From Methanosarcinaceae archaeon (GTDB taxonomy: Archaea > Halobacteriota > Methanosarcinia > Methanosarcinales > Methanosarcinaceae), in the NCBI GenBank assembly GCA_020793555.1, contig DQIO01000329.1, forward strand, positions 4,586 to 29,185: 24,600 nt of DNA, read 5' to 3'. Below, piece by piece: positions 15,503 through 23,699 of the stretch. The position numbers and the translations under genes are program-made. Under the pieces are notes generated by a model, which searched no databases, was not told the DNA's origin, and worked only from the letters and a program-made list of their open reading frames with translations. Positions within the stretch are counted from its first letter, which is position 1; each line of letters begins with the position of its first letter.

Positions 15503-15958
15503 CTATTGTTTATCCTCAAAAAGCATTTCCACAGCCTCTTTTGCATCTTTCGCCACGCGTGTGCCCTTGATCTCCCACTTTGATTCAAGCACAACTACCG
15601 TTTTCCCCATCTTAAGTGAAAGCGCGATCTCTGAAAGTGTGCCGTATTTGCCATCAATCGCGATAAGCGCATCGCATGACTGTGCAATAATGGCATTTCT
15701 TGCATGTCCCATCGCGCTTAATATGGCGATGTCGATGTAAGGATTTGCATCTTCGCGCCTGCTGCCGGGTAGGATGCCGATCGTCGTGCCATCTTCTTCT
15801 TTAGCACCACGGGCAGCAGCTTGCATGACACCGCCAAGTCCGCCGCAGATCAGAACTGCGCCGCGTTTTGCGATCTCTCGTCCAACTTCCTCTGCAATAA
15901 TTGCGATACTTTCATCGCATTTTCCTGCACCGATAACTCCGATCTGTTTATTTGCCAT
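15503..15958 (-). CDS. TIGR00725 / LOG-like Rossmann-fold protein
   Basis: 151 residues from the ATG at 15958; an in-frame TTG two codons earlier is less likely. Sequence blocks: QIGVIGAG at the first strand, LICGGLGGVMQAAARGA, GILPG, and the GKYGTLSEIALSLKMGK.VVVL segment. This is a short version of the SLOG/lysine-decarboxylase-like fold found in nucleotide phosphoribohydrolases (LOG) and in the TIGR00725 family. The classic PGGxGTxxE is replaced here by IDGKYGTLSE, which keeps the GTxxE core. Binding of a nucleotide or its derivative is likely; the reaction is not known. It sits 24 bases after tsr3 on the same strand. Confidence 0.8.
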   Translation of the reverse strand: MANKQIGVIGAGKCDESIAIIAEEVGREIAKRGAVLICGGLGGVMQAAARGAKEEDGTTIGILPGSRREDANPYIDIAILSAMGHARNAIIAQSCDALIAIDGKYGTLSEIALSLKMGKTVVVLESKWEIKGTRVAKDAKEAVEMLFEDKQ

Positions 15959-15982
15959 GCCCAATCAACTGCTTCACTTTTA

Positions 15983-16504
15983 TTACATATATTCGTCTTG
16001 TATTCGTAATATCTCGCGGCTGTCCTTTGCTTTGGAATAATCCTCAAGAGGTTCGTTATTCAACTCTAAAAATGTGTGTCCCCAGTTGAACTTGGCAAGA
16101 ATGGTGGATGCCTGTTCCTTATACCCCAATATGTATAGTGCTGCTGCGAATGCCTCAACAGAATTCAATTTGAAAGGTTTGCCAAAATTTACGGGATTTG
16201 CAGCCAAAAGATATGGGAGAGCGCGGTGCTGGAGTTTTTTCATTTTCAGTTGTGGGAATACGCGCTCCAACTCTTCCCATGAACAATCCAGTACAGTGAT
16301 GCCGCGTGATATGTTATCCGCAGGGGACAGTGCTTTTTGTGCCATTGGGTTAAGCAGGATAGACCCGCGCTGTATATTTTGTACCTTTTCAAAAAGGTTG
16401 GCAAGCCCAAAACGTGCCATTTTCTTTCCAGTACATTTTTTTGGGTCACACTGTTTAGCATGGTATATGTGAAGTTTTACCTGTTGGGGATTTTTATGAA
16501 TCAT
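15983..16504 (-). CDS. tsr3: Tsr3-like 16S rRNA aminocarboxypropyltransferase (DUF367)
   Basis: 173 residues, a typical length. The domain order matches Tsr3: a short N-terminal RLI-like region ([18 protein letters not shown]), then [63 protein letters not shown] and a C-terminal [16 protein letters not shown]. The family transfers the aminocarboxypropyl group of S-adenosylmethionine to N1-methylpseudouridine or uridine in the small-subunit rRNA decoding region. [12 protein letters not shown] lies in the SAM-binding knot. No ribosome site precedes the ATG; a TATA-like box 27-35 bases upstream suggests a leaderless message. It is the first gene of a minus-strand run. Confidence 0.93.
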   Translation of the reverse strand: MIHKNPQQVKLHIYHAKQCDPKKCTGKKMARFGLANLFEKVQNIQRGSILLNPMAQKALSPADNISRGITVLDCSWEELERVFPQLKMKKLQHRALPYLLAANPVNFGKPFKLNSVEAFAAALYILGYKEQASTILAKFNWGHTFLELNNEPLEDYSKAKDSREILRIQDEYM

Positions 16505-16530
16505 ATATGTTCAGTTTGTAGTATGTACCT

Positions 16531-16539
16531 ATTATATGT
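16531..16539 (-). promoter_or_regulatory. Probable TATA box of tsr3
   Basis: ACATATAAT on the minus strand, 27-35 bases before the ATG at 16504, with no ribosome site between. Confidence 0.45.
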
Positions 16540-16834
16540 TTTACGCATATAATTTATAGGATAGATACATGTTCATATCATATTTGATAAAACATATTTA
16601 GTAAGCGAATATTAATACCAATAGAGATAACTTCAGTATTTTTGTGGGTATTGAGTATATGTATTAAGAGTACACAAATTATATAGAATGGATGCAACAT
16701 AATTATAATTTATAGTTGCTATTACAGTTAAGTTTTAATTACAATTACAATTACAATTACAATTATGGATACTAAATAATGAGGGAATGGAGGACATTCG
16801 ATTTTATGGCAATATCATAATTGCATATCAAATA
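16540..16834. other. Intergenic region between divergent tsr3 and module 2
   Basis: AT-rich spacer with no gene. Around 16523-16571 an imperfect palindrome (ATGTACCTATTATATG against CATATAATTTATAGG and ATACAT) spans the tsr3 promoter. A hexamer array lies at 16737-16766. Promoter signals for the MinD-like gene must lie here, but no single TATA box is clear. GGTGA at 16835-16839 is its ribosome site. Confidence 0.4.
16737..16766 (+). repeat. AATTAC hexamer array
   Basis: Four exact AATTAC units and a fifth ending in T, tandemly placed about 83 bases before the MinD-like start. Such arrays can change length by slippage. Confidence 0.85.
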
Positions 16835-16848
16835 GGTGACAAATCATT

Positions 16849-17640
16849 ATGACTGCAAAAGTATATACAATTGCATCTGGAAAAGGTGGGGCTGGAAAGA
16901 CAACAACTACTGTAAATCTAGGTACTTGTTTGGCTGGACTTGGGAAAAAAACACTCATATTAGATGCAGATATCGGGATGGCAAACCTTGGTTTAGTACT
17001 CGGACTTGAAAAATCAGAGGTAACGCTTCATGAAGTTTTAGCAGGTAAGGCTGATGTTAAAAATGCAATATATGATGGACCAAATGGTCTAAAGGTGCTA
17101 CCAAGTGGAATATCTTTACAAGGATTCCAAAATTCAAATCCTGAGATGCTGACCAATGTAATGGGGAAGTTGGTTGAAAATTATGATTATATGTTAATTG
17201 ATGCACCTGCAGGAATCAGCAAGGACGGTGTAATTCCATTGGCAGTAGCAGATGAAGTGATCTTGGTGGTGAATCCGGAGATATCATCTCTTGCAGATGC
17301 ACTTAAAACAAAAGTGCTTGTTGAAATGATTGACAGTACTGTTATGGGTGTTGTGTTAAACAGGGTAGGAACGACTGCAACTGAAATTGGTAATCAAAAA
17401 GTTGAGAGTTTACTTGATTCCAAGATACTCCAATCAATACCCGAAGATCCAAATGTAAGGAATGCATCAGCATTTCGGACACCTGTTGTGGTAAAATATC
17501 CTGAATCACCATCATCAATTGCATTTAAAAGGCTGGCTGCATCTTTGGCCGGTATAGAAATGCCGGATGAACCTGATAAATCTCAAGTGAAGGAAGGGTT
17601 TGTTGATAGGCTTGCACGTGCTTTATTTGGAGGTATTTGA
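16849..17640 (+). CDS. MinD/ParA-like ATPase of secretion module 2
   Basis: 263 residues. Deviant Walker A GKGGAGKTT at 11-19 with the signature lysine K12. LILDADIGMANLGLVLGL is the MinD-type switch region, YMLIDAPAGI the Walker B-like segment, and VLNRVG a base-recognition segment. The C-terminus VDRLARALFGGI is amphipathic, like the membrane-targeting helix of MinD. These proteins dimerise on ATP and position membrane or polar structures. The position at the head of an ATPase plus platform operon resembles TadZ/CpaE in Tad pilus loci or FlhG with flagella, so placement of the secretion machine is the inferred job rather than cell division. GGTGA at 16835-16839 lies 9 bases before the ATG. 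The next gene starts directly on the base after its stop. Confidence 0.9.
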   Translation: MTAKVYTIASGKGGAGKTTTTVNLGTCLAGLGKKTLILDADIGMANLGLVLGLEKSEVTLHEVLAGKADVKNAIYDGPNGLKVLPSGISLQGFQNSNPEMLTNVMGKLVENYDYMLIDAPAGISKDGVIPLAVADEVILVVNPEISSLADALKTKVLVEMIDSTVMGVVLNRVGTTATEIGNQKVESLLDSKILQSIPEDPNVRNASAFRTPVVVKYPESPSSIAFKRLAASLAGIEMPDEPDKSQVKEGFVDRLARALFGGI

Positions 17641-17847
17641 TTGTCATTGACACCATTTGAGTGGACTATTTTTGTTTCATTGGTGGCTCTTGTTATATCG
17701 ATATCAATAATGGCATATCTTATGCTTATTCGAATACGTCAGTTATCGAACGAATTAAATCACTTTAACGTAAAAGTTGAGATCACAGACGATGAACTTG
17801 CCAGATTATGTGACGACATTAAAAATTGCAAAAAAAATATGATTTAA
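17641..17847 (+). CDS. Small single-helix membrane protein of module 2
   Basis: 68 residues from a TTG directly after the MinD stop. The ribosome site GGAGGT (17629-17634) lies inside the last MinD codons 6 bases ahead, supporting real, coupled translation. Residues 9-30 (WTIFVSLVALVISISIMAYLML) form one transmembrane helix. The positive IRIRQ follows, then a soluble tail of about 35 residues (NELNHFNVKVEITDDELARLCDDIKNC) with mixed charge that could be helical. By the positive-inside rule the tail is probably cytoplasmic. I do not recognise a family. Its place between the MinD-like and motor ATPase genes suggests an adaptor linking the ATPases to the membrane. Confidence 0.75.
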   Translation: MSLTPFEWTIFVSLVALVISISIMAYLMLIRIRQLSNELNHFNVKVEITDDELARLCDDIKNCKKNMI

Positions 17848-17866
17848 GCAGAATGAGTGTGGTATA

Positions 17867-20179
17867 ATGGATGAAAGTGATAAATCCCAAAAAGCCGATA
17901 ATGAAAAAAGCAGTCCTTCCATTGAAGATAAGCTGAAAAAACTACAAGATGCCGGATTAATGTCAGATGTGAGGGATGTGTTAGCTTCAAATGAATCTTC
18001 ATTCGATGACGTTGATTCCGATGCATCAGGTAAATCGGAAGATGTGGTCACTGAGATCGAAAAACAATTAGATGATGTCGAATCCCTTTCATCAGAAGAC
18101 ATCATAAATGTTGAAAACGTGGATGTAGATTTACTTGCTGATAATCTTGGTGCGGATAATGATCATCTCTTAATGTCGGATTCAATAAATGAGCAGGATG
18201 ATGGTAGACATGTAGTTAATGGTTCCATAGCTGATGAATCCGTAGCTGATGAAAACGTAACCGATGAATCCATAGCTGATGAAACCGTAACCGATGAAAC
18301 CGCAGCCGATGAATCCGTAGCTGATGAAACCGTAGCTGATGAATCCGTAGCTGATGAAACTGTAGCTGATGCAATTGATGATATTGATGATGATTCATTA
18401 TCTGATTTGATCTTACCTGAAGGTTCTGATATTAAGATTGAGGAGATTAAGTTTAAGCATGACAGTTCACATCTTGACATTATCAAAAAGACCGAACTTC
18501 CTAAAGAAGTAGAAGGTATATGGGAGAAAACTATTAAAGAAATAGTTAAAGAGGAAGAACCTGAAGAGGTTGAAGAAATAAGGCCTCATGAATCTCTATA
18601 TGATAAACTTGTCAACAAGTTCACCAGAAGAAAATTTGAGATCGAAGAATACAGTTTTGTTGAACATGGTCCACTTGTGGACTTTACCATGCCTGATGGG
18701 GCAAATTACGAAGAGATCGACCTTTATGAGGTTAATGCACCATATGCTTATGTTCGAATAATTCATGATCCGGATCTTCATGAATTCAAGTATCAGGTGA
18801 TTGAGCCAACACTCACGGAAAATGAGGCTGATCTGTTAAAAATGGTGAAAAACCGTCTTGTTGAGACTCTCGATGTTAATTTGAAGGCTATCACATCGGA
18901 TAATGCAGTCGTTTATATTAAAAAACGTGTATTTGCACTTTTGAAGGATTATAGAATAGACATATCAGCAGCAAACCGTGAAAAAATATTGTATTACATA
19001 ACGCGTGATTTTATTGGATATGGTGAAATCGATGCAATGATGCGGGACAGTTTACTTGAGGATATATCGTGTGATGGACCAAACACTCCTATTTTTGTTT
19101 ATCATAAAAAACATGAATCAATTCCTTGCACTATCCAGTTCAATAGTGACGATGAATTGGATTCGTTTGTGATCCGGGTTGCTCAGATATGTGGAAGGCA
19201 TATATCTATATCAAATCCGCTTTTGGATGCAACAATGCCGGAAGGTTCACGTATCCAATTGACACTTGGTCGTGAAGTTACCACACGTGGAAGTACTTTT
19301 ACGATCAGAAGGTTCAATGAGAACCCAATGACGCCCTCTGATCTTATAAATGTTCACACGTTCTCAACTGCAATGATGGCTTACATGTGGCTTGCAGTAG
19401 AGTCGAGTAAGAGTGTTGTATTTGCAGGTGGTACCGCATCCGGTAAAACAACTGCTATGAATGCGATCTCGCTGTTTATCCAGCCTGAGATGAAGATTGT
19501 TTCAATTGAAGATACAAGAGAACTTAATTTGCCGCATCCCAACTGGATCCCGGGTGTCACTCGCGAATCATTTGCAGGTGAATCAAAAGGTTCTATTGAG
19601 ATGTATGAACTTTTACGTGCATCACTGCGACAGCGTCCGGAATACATATTGGTAGGGGAGGTACGGGGTGCTGAGGCTTATGTATTGTTCCAGGCGATGT
19701 CCACAGGTCATACTACATTTTCCACCATGCATGCCGATTCAGTCCAGTCTGTTGTCCACAGGCTTGAAAACCCGCCTATCAATGTACCAAGGATTATGAT
19801 GCAGGCTCTTGATATTGTTGCTATCCAGGCTCAGGTCAAAGTTGGTGATGAACGTGTCAGACGTTGCAAATCACTCACAGAGATCGTTGGTGTGGATCCA
19901 CGTACCGGGGAGTTGCTTACAAATGAGGTTTTCGTCTGGAATGCCGCAAAGGATACGTATCAATATTCCGGTCGATCCTATATTGTTGAGAGTGTCATGG
20001 AAAATCTCGGATGGGATGAATTAAAGGTAAGGGATGAATTAAAGAGAAGACAGGAAGTTCTTGAGTGGACGCGTATAAAAGAGATCGAAAATTATGCAGA
20101 CATCTCTAAGATTATAGTTGCGTATAATCGTGAACCTCAAATGATGATGAAAATAGTGAGGCAAGATCTATATGGCTAA
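17867..20179 (+). CDS. Type II/IV secretion (archaeal pilus/archaellum-type) motor ATPase, module 2
   Basis: 770 residues, a paralog of the ATPase at 7330 and colinear with it from the HGPLVDFTMPDGANYEEIDLYEVNAPYAYV block (about residue 266) onward. The N-terminal 235 residues are acidic and disordered, with a pentapeptide repeat at 122-168. Core motifs: Walker A GGTASGKT at 521-528, Asp box VSIEDTRELNLPHPNW, Walker B ILVGE ending at E598, and His box GHTTFSTMHADS. It should drive pilin or secretion-substrate movement through the two platform proteins that follow. The last 8 bases overlap the next gene. The start ATG has a weak GTGGT ribosome site. Differences from module 1 are concentrated in the acidic tail, so partner choice or regulation may reside there. 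Confidence 0.93.
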   Translation: MDESDKSQKADNEKSSPSIEDKLKKLQDAGLMSDVRDVLASNESSFDDVDSDASGKSEDVVTEIEKQLDDVESLSSEDIINVENVDVDLLADNLGADNDHLLMSDSINEQDDGRHVVNGSIADESVADENVTDESIADETVTDETAADESVADETVADESVADETVADAIDDIDDDSLSDLILPEGSDIKIEEIKFKHDSSHLDIIKKTELPKEVEGIWEKTIKEIVKEEEPEEVEEIRPHESLYDKLVNKFTRRKFEIEEYSFVEHGPLVDFTMPDGANYEEIDLYEVNAPYAYVRIIHDPDLHEFKYQVIEPTLTENEADLLKMVKNRLVETLDVNLKAITSDNAVVYIKKRVFALLKDYRIDISAANREKILYYITRDFIGYGEIDAMMRDSLLEDISCDGPNTPIFVYHKKHESIPCTIQFNSDDELDSFVIRVAQICGRHISISNPLLDATMPEGSRIQLTLGREVTTRGSTFTIRRFNENPMTPSDLINVHTFSTAMMAYMWLAVESSKSVVFAGGTASGKTTAMNAISLFIQPEMKIVSIEDTRELNLPHPNWIPGVTRESFAGESKGSIEMYELLRASLRQRPEYILVGEVRGAEAYVLFQAMSTGHTTFSTMHADSVQSVVHRLENPPINVPRIMMQALDIVAIQAQVKVGDERVRRCKSLTEIVGVDPRTGELLTNEVFVWNAAKDTYQYSGRSYIVESVMENLGWDELKVRDELKRRQEVLEWTRIKEIENYADISKIIVAYNREPQMMMKIVRQDLYG
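18230..18370 (+). repeat. 15-bp repeats coding for ADE(S/T)V pentapeptides
   Basis: Nine tandem 15-base units near GCTGATGAATCCGTA encode ADESV, ADENV, TDESI, ADETV, TDETA, ADESV, ADETV, ADESV, ADETV. The last four units alternate GAATCC and GAAAC, so they may have arisen by duplication of a 30-base pair. The strip adds about 18 acidic residues to the ATPase tail. Confidence 0.92.
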
Positions 20180-21095
20180 TTCATATTTTAAGTTTACTTA
20201 CAACTTTTTTGGTGATTATTACAACAAAAGAAGTGAGAAATATTACAGTCTGCGACAGTCTATCTTGAGAAACAGGATGGATATTGGGTACGACATGTAT
20301 CTGTCCGGTGTACTTTTTGCATCGATAATTTGCTCTTTGATAGCACTTATTATCCTAAATGTTCTTTTTGCCTATGTTGGTGTTCCTGAAATCTCCGGCA
20401 GCAGGTTAAATTTCCCTGTATGGACTGCCCAGTATGCGGCATATATGCCAATTGTTACATCTGTTGTCGGAAGTATTCTTGTAAGTGGTTCAGTTTTTGC
20501 AGTTGTCTATAGGATATTTTTGTTATATCCTATACTGATAGCAAGTGAAAGAAAGCGTAATATTGACCAGTTGTTGCCGTATGCGATCAACTACATGTCG
20601 GCAATGTCCGGTGCAGGTGTGCTTCCTGTAGACTTGTTCAGATCACTTGCCAAAAATGACATATATGGGGAAGTAGCAGTGGAAATGAGATATCTTGTAC
20701 GGGATATTGAAATTTTGGGGCATAATCTTGTCACTGGCCTGAAAAATCTAGCAATGACTACACCATCTACAACTTTACAAGATTTCGCACAGGGTGCTGT
20801 GACAGTTGTTACATCAGGTGGAGAACTTGAAAAATATTTTAAGATAAAGACAGAACAGTATGTTGTAGAAAACAGACAAAGGCAGAAAGAATTTTTGGAG
20901 ACTCTTGGACTTTTGGGTGAAACTTATGTGACTGCATTTGTTGCAGGACCTTTGTTTTTGATAATTATGATTTCAGTCATGTCGATTATGGGTAGTTCAA
21001 GTCTGACGTTTTTGTATTTACTCATCTATGCTATTATACCGATTGGAAGTGTAATGTTCATTGTTTTAATAAGTAGCATGACTCCGGAGGCATGA
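20172..21095 (+). CDS. T2SSF platform protein, first half (TadB/FlaJ-like), module 2
   Basis: 307 residues. Helices are near 41-68 and 93-121. The T2SSF domain follows (LLPYAINYMSAMSGAGVLPVDLFRSLAKNDIYGEV from about 136), then two C-terminal helices FVAGPLFLIIMISVMSIMG and LLIYAIIPIGSVMFIVLI. The pattern and spacing match the first half of the fused protein at 9744, including the shared LETLGLL.E.YVTAFVAGPLF. It forms part of the inner-membrane platform that contacts the ATPase. The start overlaps the end of the ATPase by 8 bases and GAGG lies 10 bases ahead, so translation is probably coupled. Confidence 0.92.
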   Translation: MANSYFKFTYNFFGDYYNKRSEKYYSLRQSILRNRMDIGYDMYLSGVLFASIICSLIALIILNVLFAYVGVPEISGSRLNFPVWTAQYAAYMPIVTSVVGSILVSGSVFAVVYRIFLLYPILIASERKRNIDQLLPYAINYMSAMSGAGVLPVDLFRSLAKNDIYGEVAVEMRYLVRDIEILGHNLVTGLKNLAMTTPSTTLQDFAQGAVTVVTSGGELEKYFKIKTEQYVVENRQRQKEFLETLGLLGETYVTAFVAGPLFLIIMISVMSIMGSSSLTFLYLLIYAIIPIGSVMFIVLISSMTPEA

Positions 21096-21097
21096 AG

Positions 21098-22087
21098 ATG
21101 GTGCAAACAGATGAATTGGAAACACAATCCTTTGCCAGTGAAAATTTAAGCAATGAGCAGCTTAAGGAATTGGAAGAAAATTCAATTGCTATGGGCATAG
21201 AAAGATCAAAAAAGAATATCAGGATCAAAGAGTTCTTAAAAGATCCTTATGAAACTTTCTACCGCTATCCTTCATATGTGGCATTTGTTAGTGTTCCTGT
21301 TGCACTCATATTTTGTTTTATTGGATTTAAACTTGTTTGGGGTAGTGTTTTAATTGACGATGTGATAATTTTTACGGTTTTAATAATGATCACGCCTCCG
21401 GCAATCATGCACTATAAAAAGCGCAAGGTGATAAGCAAAATTGAAGAGTATATGCCGAATTTCTTACGTGATATTTCGGAAATGAGCCAGGCAGGACTTA
21501 CTTTACCAAAGGCGATCTCTACAGTCGCCAGAGGCGAATATGGTGAATTGTCAAAAGAGGTTCATTTGATGGATTCATCGATGTCATGGGGTGTCTCTTT
21601 TGAAGATACACTTATTAATTTCTCAAAACGCATAAATACTCCACTCATCTCAAGGTCGGTTGCACTTATCACACAGGCTAATCGTGCAGGTGGTAGGGTG
21701 TCATCTGTTCTTGAAGCTGCAGCACGTGATGCGAGTGAGATCAAGATGCTTCAAAGAGAACGAAATGGAAATATGATCATATATTTGGTGATCGTCTATA
21801 TGGCATTCTTTGTATTCATTTTTGTGATTTTAACATTGACTTCCACTTTTGTTCCGACAATGGCACAAGCAGGTCAAGCTGCTGCAGATTCAGGCGCAGG
21901 TTCACAGTTTTTAGGTGCGTTCGATCCGGCTAAATTCACACGTACTTTGTTCCATGCAGCCGTGATACAGGGATTTGTAAGTGGATTGGTGGCAGGACAG
22001 CTTGGTGAAGGAGAAGTTTTTGCGGGGCTTAAGCATTCAGTTATTCTTACACTTACCGCATGGGCAGCATTTACGCTATTGGGATGA
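21098..22087 (+). CDS. T2SSF platform protein, second half (TadC/FlaJ-like), module 2
   Basis: About 329 residues. A charged N-terminal tail of about 50 residues precedes helices near 64-107. The T2SSF domain runs from about 115 (MPNFLRDISEMSQAGLTLPKAISTVARGEYGEL), and the last helices are MIIYLVIVYMAFFVFIFVILTL and the C-terminal GLKHSVILTLTAWAAFTLLG. It matches the second half of the fused platform protein of module 1, including the shared ARSEVI-like SRSVALIT.AN..GG and the FHAAVIQGFVSGL.AG end. In-frame ATGs are at 21092 and 21098; GGAGG at 21086-21090 is only 1 base from the first but 7 from the second, so I chose 21098. It ends the operon and converges on the fumarase genes. Confidence 0.92.
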   Translation: MVQTDELETQSFASENLSNEQLKELEENSIAMGIERSKKNIRIKEFLKDPYETFYRYPSYVAFVSVPVALIFCFIGFKLVWGSVLIDDVIIFTVLIMITPPAIMHYKKRKVISKIEEYMPNFLRDISEMSQAGLTLPKAISTVARGEYGELSKEVHLMDSSMSWGVSFEDTLINFSKRINTPLISRSVALITQANRAGGRVSSVLEAAARDASEIKMLQRERNGNMIIYLVIVYMAFFVFIFVILTLTSTFVPTMAQAGQAAADSGAGSQFLGAFDPAKFTRTLFHAAVIQGFVSGLVAGQLGEGEVFAGLKHSVILTLTAWAAFTLLG

Positions 22088-22150
22088 TCTACGATTAATA
22101 AACAAGAAAATAAATTCAAAAATGAATATATGCGGAAAGATGGACAAATA

Positions 22151-22723
22151 TCAGATTTTGGAAAATGCTTTCTTTGCATTTTTCCTAACGTCTGATAACA
22201 GGTCACATCCTTTTGAATCAATTCCGACGATAAGGGGACCAAATTCGATTGTATCAAGTTCCCATACTGCTTCGGGCATCCCCAGATCAAGCCAGTGTAC
22301 ATTGGACACATTCATGATGGATTCTGCTGCAAGTGCTGCGCATCCGCCTGTGTATGTCAGGTAGACACACTGATCTCTAAGAGATTCTGATACATTTTGC
22401 ATGCCACCTTTTCCGATCAGGGCGCGAACATCGAATTTTTCAAGAAGGGTGGGGGTCATTTTAGACATTCGACTGCTTGTTGTTGGTCCTGCGGCAACTG
22501 TTTGCCATTTGTTGTCGATGTTCTGCATGAGCGGTCCGCAGTGGTATATGACTGCACCATCAAGGTCAAATGGCAGTGGCACGCCTTTTTCTTCCATTTC
22601 AAGTATGCGGGCATGTGCTTCATCGCGTGCTGTGAATACAGTGCCTGTGAGGTAGACGATGTCGCCTGCATTTAGTTGATCTATATCACTTTTACTAAGT
22701 GGTGTAGTTAGATGATATTCCAT
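22151..22723 (-). CDS. fumB: Fumarate hydratase class I, beta (C-terminal) subunit
   Basis: 190 residues forming the swivelling domain of two-subunit class I fumarase, which interconverts fumarate and malate. Motifs: [19 protein letters not shown] near 17-38, GPTTSSRM near 79-86, LIGKGG near 100-106 and the [13 protein letters not shown] block. The length suits the separate subunit. Its ATG abuts the stop of the alpha gene with no gap, and GGAGGTGA lies 7 bases ahead on the minus strand, so both are made from one message. Methanogens use it in partial tricarboxylic acid routes leading to or from 2-oxoglutarate. The related tartrate dehydratase beta subunit cannot be fully excluded by sequence alone. 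Confidence 0.92.
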   Translation of the reverse strand: MEYHLTTPLSKSDIDQLNAGDIVYLTGTVFTARDEAHARILEMEEKGVPLPFDLDGAVIYHCGPLMQNIDNKWQTVAAGPTTSSRMSKMTPTLLEKFDVRALIGKGGMQNVSESLRDQCVYLTYTGGCAALAAESIMNVSNVHWLDLGMPEAVWELDTIEFGPLIVGIDSKGCDLLSDVRKNAKKAFSKI

Positions 22724-23569
22724 TTATTCGTCACCTCCAAGAGTGACGGATGCATGACGGTTTGCCCAGCATTGTATGTTCACTGCAATAGGAAGTGATG
22801 CGGTGTGGCAGTGTGCGGTCTTTATGTGAACTGCAAGTGCAGTGGTGTCGCCTCCAAGTCCCATTGGACCTATTCTAAGTGAGTTTATGTCACTTAGGAT
22901 ATTACGTTCGTGTTTTGTCATATTTTTTAGGTTGATGTCTTGAAGAAGTGCAGACTTAGCAAGGCGTGCCGCTTTGTCGAACGACCCTCCTATTCCGACC
23001 CCGACAATGATGGGTGGACAGGGCATCCCGCCTGCGTTAAGTACTGTTGTTAGGATGAAGTTACGTATACTGTCAACTTCAGTGGGATTGAGCATTGTTA
23101 TTGCACTCATGTTCTCAGACCCTGCACCTTTTGGCGCGACTGTTATTGATAGTTTGTTTCCGTCAACTATTTCATATTTGATATCCGGTAAACCGACGCC
23201 TGTATTGTCCCCACTATTGTTGCGAGTGATTGGATCAACAGCGTTAGGGCGGAGTGGGATTATTTTGGTTGCACGCCTGACTCCTTCAACGATTGCATCT
23301 TCAAGGTTAAAATCAAGATGAACATCCCGCCCGAGTTCTACAAAAAAGACAAGGATGCCGGTGTCCTGGCACATTGGAATACTACGCTCTTTTGCAATCT
23401 CGATGTTTTTCAGTATCGCAGAGAGTTGTGCTTTTGCAATAGGGCTTGTTTCACGTATCTGTGATTGTTTGAGCACGTCAATTACGTCAGATGGAAGTTG
23501 TGTTTCCGCTTTTTTGAGGATATCAATCGTGGCATTTACCACAGAATCATTTGTAATTTTATGGATCAA
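22724..23569 (-). CDS. fumA: Fumarate hydratase class I, alpha (N-terminal, [4Fe-4S]) subunit
   Basis: 281 residues carrying the catalytic [4Fe-4S] cluster. The three ligand cysteines are in MCQDTG (C67), GMPCPP (C184) and AHCHTAS (C254). Other family blocks are RNNSGDNTGVGLPDI, APKGAGSENMS, GVGIGGSFDKAA and the glycine-rich RIGPMGLGGDTTAL. The start is TTG at 23569, supported by AAGGAGA about 6 bases ahead on the minus strand. Together with the beta subunit next to it, it hydrates fumarate to malate in the cytoplasm. The cluster would make it oxygen-sensitive, suiting an anaerobe. A possible TATA box (GTATAATAC) lies near 23612-23622. Confidence 0.94.
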   Translation of the reverse strand: MIHKITNDSVVNATIDILKKAETQLPSDVIDVLKQSQIRETSPIAKAQLSAILKNIEIAKERSIPMCQDTGILVFFVELGRDVHLDFNLEDAIVEGVRRATKIIPLRPNAVDPITRNNSGDNTGVGLPDIKYEIVDGNKLSITVAPKGAGSENMSAITMLNPTEVDSIRNFILTTVLNAGGMPCPPIIVGVGIGGSFDKAARLAKSALLQDINLKNMTKHERNILSDINSLRIGPMGLGGDTTALAVHIKTAHCHTASLPIAVNIQCWANRHASVTLGGDE

Positions 23570-23699
23570 GAAATGTCTCCTTAGTATGTGTATTTGTGAT
23601 GTGCTGAGGTAATTAGTATTATACGGCAGTTGGTGATATTATTGATGCAGATGCCAATATCATAAATACTAATAAATTGTAAAGAGATTCGTTTAGTTT

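Noticed and set aside
12643..16848. tRNA or other structured RNA gene in the spacers
   Set aside because: No cloverleaf arms or T-loop consensus were seen. The GC hairpins found belong to the insertion element.
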